From contig JAZFTT010000166.1 of the NCBI GenBank assembly GCA_036446835.1, forward strand, positions 1 through 11,392: a stretch of DNA of 11,392 bases. The letters are read 5' to 3'. Source of the DNA: SZUA-217 sp036446835 (lineage in GTDB: Bacteria; Actinomycetota; Acidimicrobiia; Spongiisociales; ZC4RG35). Below the pieces are notes generated by a model. It was not told where the DNA came from. It was given only the letters and a program-made list of their open reading frames with translations, and searched no databases. The translations under genes were made by a program, and so were the position numbers. Of this stretch, positions 1 through 5,540 are shown piece after piece (the first letter of the stretch is position 1; every line of letters starts with the position of its first letter).

Positions 1-4
1 CAGT

Positions 5-57
5 GAGAGCCCCGAGAGGGTTGAGGCTTCGGCCGGGACTTCCTCGGGGTTTCTCGC
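5..57 (+). repeat. 53-bp hairpin repeat, left copy
   Basis: This segment matches bases 502-554 at 47 of 53 positions without gaps. It folds into a long hairpin: the outer arm GAGAGCCCCGAG (5-16) pairs with CTCGGGGTTTCTC (43-55) with one bulged base, and an inner GGC-TTCG-GCC mini-hairpin lies at 25-34. Only three Ts follow the stem, so if it is a terminator it is of the U-poor kind common in GC-rich genomes. It may end a transcript that starts before the window, possibly another copy of the same RNA. A REP-like extragenic palindrome is an alternative. Confidence 0.7.
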
Positions 58-81
58 ATTCTCATTGGCGAAACGGCCGGA

Positions 82-554
82 TCGCGAAAAGAGAACCCAG
101 TTCGCGAAAAACAATCAGGTTTCTGGCTTGTGGAAGGTATCAGGATGGTCTACTTTTCCGGTCACGTCGAAGGGGAAACCCTCCGACGGGCCAAAACGGC
201 GGGAGACCGTCGGGTTGGTCAGGCTGGAAGGTCGGGAAACCGGCCTGAAGGTCGAACCGGAGAGACGGGAAACCGGAAGGAAGGTTCAACCCGAAGCCGA
301 AGGGAAACCGGAGGCGACGGGCGGTCGGCAGAACGAGTGGGGATCCTTCGGGATCGTCGAGCGGACTGACGGCTAGCAGGCCGCAAGGTCTGCAACTCCT
401 CGGAAACGGGGAGAGCGGTCCTCGGACCGCACAGCCGCTGGCTTCGGTCAACGGCGAAGCCCGATTGAAGTTCGGTCCCCGGCCGGACAACGAACGGGAT
501 AGAGAACCCCGAGAGGGTTGAGGCTCCGGCCAAGGCTCCCTCGGGGTTTCTCGC
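82..554 (+). ncRNA. candidate structured noncoding RNA, family unknown
   Basis: Hairpins seen on the plus strand: TCGCGA 82-87/102-107; GTCGAAGGG-GAAA-CCCTCCGAC 166-187 (one mismatch); AGGTCGG-GAAA-CCGGCCT 229-246; CGG-GAAA-CCG 266-275; GATCC-TTCG-GGATC 342-355; GCAGGCC-GCAA-GGTCTGC 376-393; CTCCTCG-GAAA-CGGGGAG 396-413; GCGGTC-CTCG-GACCGC 415-430; GCCG/CGGC 434-455 enclosing TGGC-TTCG-GTCA; GTTCG-GTCC/GGAC-CGAAC 470-495; then the 502-554 hairpin. Strand is set by two facts. The GNRA and UNCG loops exist only when read on plus, and several stems (229-246, 376-393, 396-413, 439-450) contain G-U pairs that would be A-C mismatches on minus. The overlapping ORFs give Arg-, Pro- and Gly-rich low-complexity peptides with no recognisable domain. 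Conserved landmarks of tmRNA, RNase P RNA, SRP RNA and group II domain V were not found. The 5' end is uncertain and no clear promoter is visible. Confidence 0.65.
502..554 (+). terminator. 53-bp hairpin repeat, right copy; terminator-like
   Basis: Second copy of the 5-57 repeat. GAGAACCCCGAG (502-513) pairs with CTCGGGGTTTCTC (540-552) with one bulged base. An alternative register pairs CCCCGA-GGG with CCCTCGGGG around a two-base bulge. A GGC-TCCG-GCC mini-hairpin sits inside (522-531). The stem closes 47 bases before the next start codon and directly after the last hairpin of the candidate RNA, so it could be that RNA's 3' terminator. The U-tract is only TTT, which lowers confidence. It could instead act as the terminator stem of a leader controlling the 601 gene. 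Confidence 0.5.
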
Positions 555-600
555 GTCTGGACAGGCACGGTCCCGAGTCTCACCGTTAGGCTCCGCGGTC

Positions 601-1206
601 ATGGGCTACCCCGAGCGTCTGCTCAGCTACGGCGAGAAGATAGAAACACAATTCCGCCCCCATTGGTCTCGCCTCCTCAGAGAAGGTTTCCTGGTTCTTC
701 TTGGTGTGATACTTGCCGGGATCCTCATCAGCCTGAGCACACCCGCTTGGGTCGTATGGCTGTTGATTGTGGGTGTGGTCGCCCTGATCGCCAGAGGTGT
801 TACCCGCTGGCTGACCACCCACCACGTCATCACAAATGAACGGGTGATCTATCGAGACGGTCGGATAGCCAAGCGCGGGAAGGAGAATCCCCTCGAGGTG
901 ATCAACGACGTCGCGTTCAGCCAGACGATCTTCGAGCGCATCTTCAAGACCGGCGACCTGTTGATCGAGTCGGCTGGGACCCATGGTCAGACCCGATACC
1001 GCGACATTCCATCGCCGGAAGAAGTCCAGCCGCTCATTTACCGCGTGCGTGAGAAGCGAAAGCTTCAGATGGAAGGTGGCGCCGCACCCCCGGCCTCCGA
1101 GTCGACTGCGTCCCAACTCGAAAAGCTCTCCAGCCTCCGCGACGAGGGGAAACTGACAGACCAAGAGTTCGAGACCGAGAAGACCAAGCTCCTTGGAGGC
1201 AGATGA
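601..1206 (+). CDS. membrane PH-domain protein with SHOCT tail
   Basis: 201 aa. Two membrane helices (about 29-46 and 49-66) precede a bacterial PH-like domain (bPH_2/DUF304 type, about 68-150). The family pattern is visible in HHVITNERVIYRDGRIAK and then NPLEVINDVAF, followed by an alternating strand pattern ending in GDLLIESAG. After a Pro/Ser/Ala-rich linker (about 160-168) the last 30 residues form a SHOCT short C-terminal domain, with EKLSSLRDEGKLTDQEFE as its core. Proteins of this build sit in the cytoplasmic membrane with the PH domain in the cytoplasm; their function is mostly unknown. The start at 601 is the first ATG after the hairpin region, with no strong ribosome binding site. 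Its stop overlaps the next start (ATGATG), so it is probably cotranscribed with the acyl-CoA synthetase, though a functional link is unproven. Confidence 0.88.
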   Translation: MGYPERLLSYGEKIETQFRPHWSRLLREGFLVLLGVILAGILISLSTPAWVVWLLIVGVVALIARGVTRWLTTHHVITNERVIYRDGRIAKRGKENPLEVINDVAFSQTIFERIFKTGDLLIESAGTHGQTRYRDIPSPEEVQPLIYRVREKRKLQMEGGAAPPASESTASQLEKLSSLRDEGKLTDQEFETEKTKLLGGR

Positions 1207-2819
1207 TGCCACACATGCAGGACGACTTCCCGCTCCTGATGTCCACTCTCTACGACCATGCGGTATGGATCCATCCTGATCAGGAGATCGTCTCGGTCGA
1301 GTCGGACCGATCCATCTCTCGATCGACGTACGGGTCCACCGATGTTCGGGTGCGCAAGCTGGCCTCAGCGATGGACGTCTTGGGTCTGGGGATCGGGGAT
1401 GCCGTCGGCACCTTCGCCTGGAACAACCAGCGACACCATGAGCTCTATTGGGCGACAGCGAACACAGGGCGCGTCTGTCACACGATCAATCTGCGGTTGT
1501 TTGCCGACCAGATCGTCTACATCGTCAACCATGCCGAGGACAAAGTTATTTTCGTCGATCCCGACCTGGTTCCTCTCATTGCTCCCTTTGCCGACAAGCT
1601 GGAGACCGTCGAGAACTGGGTGATTCTGGGCGACCGGGCAAGTGATGCTCTGCCCGGTTCGATTGCCTACGAAGACTTGATCGGTGACCAGCCCGAACAC
1701 GGTCAGTGGCCGCTTCTCGATGAGCGCTCTCCGATGATGCTGTGTTACAGCTCGGGCACCACAGGGAATCCCAAAGGCGTTGCTTATACACAACGGTCCA
1801 CTTATGTCCACACCATCTCAAACTTGGCCAACTTCGCCATCGGGCCGACCGACAATGTGCTGCCAGTGGTTCCGATGTTTCATGCGGCGGCATGGGGGTA
1901 CCCATTCGAGGCCGTTACCCAGGGAGCCAAACTGACATATCCGGGGCCGGATCTGTCGCCGGAAGGCATCGTCAAGCTCTTTGCCGAGGAGAAGGTGACC
2001 TTCAGCGCCGGGGTGCCAACCGTTTGGCTGGGGATTCAGCAATACCTCGCAGAGCATCCAGAGACCGACACATCTTCGATCCGAGGTTTTCTCTGCGGTG
2101 GGTCGGCCGTGCCGAGATCGATGATCAAGTGGTACTGGACGGAGCGTGGGATTCGCGTAATCCAGGGCTGGGGCATGACCGAGACCAACCCGATCGCCTC
2201 GACGGCGGTACTCAAGCCCCACATGGAGGATTGGGATCTGGAGGATCAACTTGACCGATTGGAAACGGCAGGTATTCCCGTCACCGGTCTCCAGGTGAAG
2301 ATCGTCGATGAGGAGGGGGAGGAACTCCCTCACGACGGCGAGGCGTTCGGAGAGCTTCTGATTCGGGGACCCTGGATCGCTGCCGAGTATTACAAGGACG
2401 ATCGCACCGCGGAGTCCTTCGTAGACGGATGGCTCAGGACGGGAGACGTCTGCAAGATCACCCCCGAGGGTTATATCCGCATTACCGACCGGGCCAAGGA
2501 TGTCATCAAGTCGGGAGGGGAGTGGATCTCCTCATTGGATCTGGAGAACGAGTTGATGGCTCATCCACAGGTCGCCGAGGCCACCGTGGTCGGCTTGAAG
2601 CACGTCAAGTGGCAGGAACGTCCGGCGGCGTTCGTGGTTCGTGCGGAGGAGTCCGAGGTGACAGAACAGGAGTTGCTGGATCATCTCAAAGGACGGGTCG
2701 CCGACTGGTGGTTGCCCGACAAGATCGTGTTCATCGACGAGATACCGAAGACGGGCACCGGCAAATTCGATAAAAAGGTGGTCAGGGACCAGTACTCCGA
2801 CCTGCTGATGGAGGCATAG
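1203..2819 (+). CDS. acyl-CoA synthetase (AMP-forming, FadD/AlkK-like)
   Basis: 538 aa, full length for the adenylate-forming family. It activates a carboxylic acid, probably a medium- or long-chain fatty acid, to acyl-AMP and then acyl-CoA in the cytoplasm. Motifs in order: phosphate-binding YSSGTTGNPKG (182-192); GWGMTET (322-328); TGD (413-415), whose Asp binds the ribose; RITDRAKDVIKSGGEWIS (426-443), the hinge and CoA-side motif; KTGTGK (516-521), with the catalytic Lys at 521. The layout is closest to the AlkK-type medium/long-chain acyl-CoA ligases, but chain length cannot be read from sequence. GGAGG at 1195-1199 suits a start at 1206 (6-nt spacing) as well as 1203; the two differ by one Met. 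Both overlap the upstream stop, implying translational coupling. The 3' end is convergent with a broken hydrolase gene. Confidence 0.93.
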   Translation: MMPHMQDDFPLLMSTLYDHAVWIHPDQEIVSVESDRSISRSTYGSTDVRVRKLASAMDVLGLGIGDAVGTFAWNNQRHHELYWATANTGRVCHTINLRLFADQIVYIVNHAEDKVIFVDPDLVPLIAPFADKLETVENWVILGDRASDALPGSIAYEDLIGDQPEHGQWPLLDERSPMMLCYSSGTTGNPKGVAYTQRSTYVHTISNLANFAIGPTDNVLPVVPMFHAAAWGYPFEAVTQGAKLTYPGPDLSPEGIVKLFAEEKVTFSAGVPTVWLGIQQYLAEHPETDTSSIRGFLCGGSAVPRSMIKWYWTERGIRVIQGWGMTETNPIASTAVLKPHMEDWDLEDQLDRLETAGIPVTGLQVKIVDEEGEELPHDGEAFGELLIRGPWIAAEYYKDDRTAESFVDGWLRTGDVCKITPEGYIRITDRAKDVIKSGGEWISSLDLENELMAHPQVAEATVVGLKHVKWQERPAAFVVRAEESEVTEQELLDHLKGRVADWWLPDKIVFIDEIPKTGTGKFDKKVVRDQYSDLLMEA

Positions 2820-3295
2820 GGACGGCCATTGCCAGGTGGCGGTTGAGGAAGTCGGTGATCTGGGGCAGGTAGGGTCGAACGGGCCCAGATCACTATGCCC
2901 GCCCCCCTCGACAGTGATCACATTGGCGTCCGGTCTCGCCGTCGCGAGTTCCTCGAGGCTTCGGATCGGAACCACCTCATCGGAATCAGCGTGCACCAGC
3001 ATGATGGGGCCTTCACCGAGAGGATTGTCTGACGGGGGGCGAAGTCGTCGAAACGGTATCCGCTGAGCTGCTGGATATAGCCAAGGAGAAGGCGGAGAAT
3101 TGGAGCCGGCAGTCGACTCATCTGCTCCCTCATCATCTCCCCGGGATGAGAGAAGGACGAGACCGACACCACTGCGGCGAACCGATGATTTCGGGAAGCG
3201 CTGAGGATGGCGGCACCGGCCCCGACGGAGTGTTCGATAACACCGATTGACGTCACATCCGCGTAAGCGTCGAGCCAATCGGCGGCGCCATCGAG
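2780..3295 (-). pseudogene. alpha/beta-hydrolase remnant, frameshifted and N-terminally truncated
   Basis: Three minus-strand frames together give the C-terminal half to two-thirds of an alpha/beta hydrolase. Frame one (about 3295 down to 3015) carries the nucleophile-elbow region GVIEHSVGAGAA and the lid-like segment. Frame two (about 3020 to 2880) carries IMLVHADSDEVVPI with the likely acidic residue and VEGGGHSDLG with the catalytic His. Frame three (about 2880 to 2780) carries a normal-looking helix, YLPQITDFLNRHLA, and stops inside the 3' end of the acyl-CoA synthetase. All three triad positions survive, so decay may be recent or some indels may be sequencing errors. The N-terminal part (oxyanion strand HG region) is absent: upstream of about 3296 the frame has a stop and the DNA becomes HNH-gene sequence. 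Breakpoints are approximate. Confidence 0.75.
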
Positions 3296-3300
3296 TCAAT

Positions 3301-4050
3301 CTACCCGTCGTACCGCCGACACAGAATTGGGATTTGCTCTCGAAGTCCTTGAACGTCTACCCCTGGTTTGGGAAGCATTGTCCAAGGGTGGTATCGATGT
3401 CCGTCGGGCTCGGACGATCGTTCATGGGACCTCTCATCTGTCCGAGGACACCGCCCGGGAAGTCGTCGAACGCATCATCAAAGCTGAACCACGCTTTGTC
3501 GGAACGTCGGATTCTTATCGAAGCGACCACCGACGGGACCGCCGACCTCAACGACCACCATTCGGGAGGGACGGATCGGGGGATAGTTGATATTCGCGTC
3601 GACTTGACCACCCTTGCCGATCTTGACGAGAAACCAGCAGAGATCCCCGGATACGGACCGGTAATAGCTGACATCGCCAGACAAGTCGCCGCCAAACAAC
3701 AAACATCGCAATGGCGTTACGCGGTCACCAATTCCGACAGCGGACAGGTACTCCACACCCGGATCACCTGCCGAAGACCCACCGCCGCTCTGGAGCGCCA
3801 CGTCCAAACCCAACATCCGACATGTGTCTTTCCCGGATGTCGTATGCCGTCAGTCGAGTGCGACCTCGACCACCGAGTAGCCGTAATCGACGGGGGGCCC
3901 ACCACCCCCTGCAACCTCTTCCCCCGCTGCCGCCACCACCACCGGGTAAAACACCAAGCTCCCTGGAAACCAACCCCCACACCAGACGGCGGCCACACCT
4001 GGCTCAGCCGACTAGGACACACCTACACCACCAGCGGCCAATCGCCCTAG
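3301..4050 (+). pseudogene. DUF222/HNH endonuclease (13E12-type) remnant
   Basis: Two frames are needed. The first (about 3303-3490) gives the DUF222 signature LERLPLVWEALSKGGIDVRR and a following helix. The second (about 3480-4050) gives ERRILIEATTDGTADL, then TLADLDEKPAEIPGYGPV and the C-terminal HNH zinc-type domain: CVFPGC (3823-3840), CDLDHR, a G-x-T-x3-N segment and CRHHHRVKH, ending at TAG 4048-4050. Compared with full-length relatives, the N-terminal region, a stretch near 3490, and the segment between DGTADL and the GYGPV strand look deleted, so the nuclease is almost certainly inactive. The family is abundant and spreads by recombination in Actinomycetota. The last 350 bases are unusually rich in CCC, ACC and CAC codons compared with neighbouring genes. 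GCCCT-AGG-AGGGC (4044-4056) at the end is a small hairpin. Confidence 0.82.
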
Positions 4051-4056
4051 GAGGGC

Positions 4057-4320
4057 CTAGGTGATCTCGACCAACTCGCCTGAAGTCAGGTCGAGCACGA
4101 ACTCCTTGTCGCTCTTGGAATCGGCGATGAAGTTGGCGAGCTGGGCGCCTTGCTTCCGCACTACCCACCAGGCATATTCTGCCTCGCTGCCGGTCATGAA
4201 CTCTCTGCGGGCGCCGCGCGCCGCCTCGACTGCGGCCATCTCGTCCTCAAACTCTCCCAGATGGCTTTCCATAGGTTCTGGCCTGCCCGGTCGTTCGATG
4301 AACTGAATGGCCTCGAACAT
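4057..4320 (-). CDS. small hypothetical protein
   Basis: 87 aa; I do not recognise the family. It starts with a strand-like segment (MFEAIQFIERPG), has an acidic, Ala/Glu-rich helix (about 22-40), then AEYAWWVVRKQGAQLANFIADS and a short C-terminal strand EFVLDLTSGELVEIT. It has no signal peptide, membrane helix or cysteine, and looks like a compact alpha/beta cytoplasmic domain. The start is well supported: GAGGAGGAA at 4332-4324 precedes the ATG with about 5 nt between GGAGG and the start. It is divergent from the 4388 gene across 67 bp and ends seven bases from the HNH remnant. The strong ribosome binding site and intact frame make it a likely real gene. Confidence 0.75.
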   Translation of the reverse strand: MFEAIQFIERPGRPEPMESHLGEFEDEMAAVEAARGARREFMTGSEAEYAWWVVRKQGAQLANFIADSKSDKEFVLDLTSGELVEIT

Positions 4321-4337
4321 GGGTTCCTCCTCAACCC

Positions 4338-4343
4338 ATTGTA
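4338..4343 (-). promoter_or_regulatory. possible -10 element for the 87-aa gene
   Basis: Read on minus, TACAAT lies about 17 bases upstream of the ATG at 4320 and just before the GAGGAGGAA ribosome binding site. No convincing -35 box stands 16-18 bases upstream (best is TCGATG). If used, the leader would be only about 10-12 nt. This is a suggestion only. Confidence 0.25.
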
Positions 4344-4387
4344 CTCATGGGGCGGGAACCATCGAGGTAGGCCCCTAAGCTCGTTTC

Positions 4388-4747
4388 ATGAGTTCGATCC
4401 ACATGACCTGGGGTTTCATCGCCGCAGGGTTCAGCGGCGTGATCGGGCTCTGGGGTGTTCTCATGGCGAGACGAGAGAGGATCCCCAGGACGTTTTATTG
4501 GGCGGTTGGCGTCGCCATCGCAGGATTGCTCGCCCAGATCGTGATTGGCGTATATGTCATGTCCCGGGGCGTCGACCCGGGCAATCAGCACGTTTTCTAC
4601 GGGATCGTCATAGCGGTGACTTTCACGTTCGTCTACATCTATAGGGCGCAATTCCGGAAACGTCCCGCGCTGTACTACGGCCTTCTCCTACTGTTCACGA
4701 TGGGTCTTGGAATCCGAGGGATAATGACGTTTGGAGGCAATTTCTGA
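4388..4747 (+). CDS. four-helix integral membrane protein, function unknown
   Basis: 119 aa with four predicted membrane helices: about 7-26, 35-58, 67-85 and 93-112. The loops carry ARRERIPR (27-34) and YRAQFRKRP, both basic and by the positive-inside rule probably cytoplasmic, leaving the short SRGVDPGNQ loop outside. A His at the start of helix 3 (NQHVFYG) and Arg in helix 4 (GLGIRG) are the only notable in-membrane polar residues. I recognise no named family; it resembles conserved hypothetical membrane proteins of actinomycetes. An alternative start is the ATG at 4403, and neither has a strong ribosome binding site (GAGGTAGG at about 4365 is too far). Its stop overlaps the fabI start by one base (TGATG), so the two are probably cotranscribed and translationally coupled. 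Confidence 0.82.
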   Translation: MSSIHMTWGFIAAGFSGVIGLWGVLMARRERIPRTFYWAVGVAIAGLLAQIVIGVYVMSRGVDPGNQHVFYGIVIAVTFTFVYIYRAQFRKRPALYYGLLLLFTMGLGIRGIMTFGGNF

Positions 4748-5532
4748 TGTTGCTCGAAGGCAAGAAATTGCTCATCACCGGTGTGCTCACAACCGACTCC
4801 ATCGCGTGGCACGTCGCCCGCATCGTTCAGGAAGAGGGCGCCGAGATAGTCGCCACCGGTTTTGGCCGGGGCATGCGTCTCACCGAGCGATCCGTCAATC
4901 GACTCCAGGAACCGTGTGATGTCTTGGAGTTGGACATCAACGATCCGGTACACGTTGATGCCCTTACCGCCGACCTGACCGATCGTTGGGGCAAGATCGA
5001 TGGCGCGCTTCATGCCATCGCGTTCGCCCCGGCCGACGCCCTTGGGGGGAACTTCCTCAATACGCCTGCGGAGTCGGCGCGAACAGCCTTCATCACTTCG
5101 GCTTTCTCATACAAGACCCTTGCCGTAGCGCTGCTACCGCTGATGAAGGAGGCCGGTGGAGGGTCGCTCGTCGCGCTGGACTTCGACAACACCCGGGCCT
5201 GGCCCGCTTATGACTGGATGGGGGTGGCGAAATCGGCGCTGCAAAGCGTGACGCGCTATCTCGCCCGTGACCTCGGGCCATTCAATATTCGGGCGAACGC
5301 GGTATCCGCTGGACCGCTGAGCACGGTGGCGGCGAAATCGATCCCCGGCTTCGAACAGTTCGATGCGCTCTGGAAAAAGCGGTCGCCACTCGTCTGGGAT
5401 GCGACCGATCCCGAGCCGGTAGCCCGAATGGTTGCTGTGCTTCTCAGCGACTGGGCACCGATGACCTCGGGTGAGATCGTCCATGTCGATGGCGGACTCC
5501 ACGCCGTTGCCGCCGGGAGCGACGGCGACTGA
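4747..5532 (+). CDS. fabI: enoyl-[acyl-carrier-protein] reductase (InhA-like)
   Basis: 261 aa, the usual FabI/InhA length. It reduces the trans-2 double bond of enoyl-ACP with NAD(P)H, the last step of each fatty-acid elongation cycle, in the cytoplasm, normally as a tetramer. The Rossmann nucleotide-binding segment is TGVLTTDSIAWHVA (11-24), a close match to the InhA pattern TGIxTxxSIA. ELDI (61-64) marks the adenine pocket. DFDNTRAWPAYDWMGVAKSAL (145-165) holds the atypical SDR catalytic pair Tyr155 and Lys162 spaced Y-x6-K, with Phe146 at the InhA Phe149 position. AGPLSTVAA (188-196) is the substrate-loop start, and TSGEIVHVDGG is the C-terminal SDR signature. Start codon overlaps the upstream stop by one base. 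The gene ends eight bases before the convergent histidine kinase. Confidence 0.95.
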   Translation: MLLEGKKLLITGVLTTDSIAWHVARIVQEEGAEIVATGFGRGMRLTERSVNRLQEPCDVLELDINDPVHVDALTADLTDRWGKIDGALHAIAFAPADALGGNFLNTPAESARTAFITSAFSYKTLAVALLPLMKEAGGGSLVALDFDNTRAWPAYDWMGVAKSALQSVTRYLARDLGPFNIRANAVSAGPLSTVAAKSIPGFEQFDALWKKRSPLVWDATDPEPVARMVAVLLSDWAPMTSGEIVHVDGGLHAVAAGSDGD

Positions 5533-5540
5533 GTCCCCCG

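Noticed and set aside
138..143. TATCAG as a -10 box for the candidate RNA
   Set aside because: No acceptable -35 sequence lies 16-18 bases upstream, and the match is weak.
216..245. Possible SRP RNA domain IV: GGTCAGGCTGGAAGG resembles GGTCAGG-x2-CGGAAGG
   Set aside because: The required 3' half (AGCAGCC-like) is missing, and the region pairs instead as a GAAA-capped stem.
82..554. RNase P RNA, tmRNA or group II intron
   Set aside because: None of their signature motifs (GAGGAAAGTCC-type CR-I, tRNA-like 3' end, domain V AGC triad) was seen.
3..602. Several ORFs on both strands in the first 600 bases
   Set aside because: They give Arg/Gly/Pro-rich repetitive peptides that track the hairpin repeats, overlap each other and show no domain or ribosome binding site. 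RNA structure explains the sequence better.
2836..3066. Plus-strand ORF in the hydrolase remnant
   Set aside because: It is antisense to clear alpha/beta-hydrolase protein sequence and has no features of its own.
4046..4061. Two CCTAGG sites ten bases apart at the end of the HNH remnant, as element ends
   Set aside because: No matching copy was found at the other end near 3300, and six bases are too few to call a target duplication.
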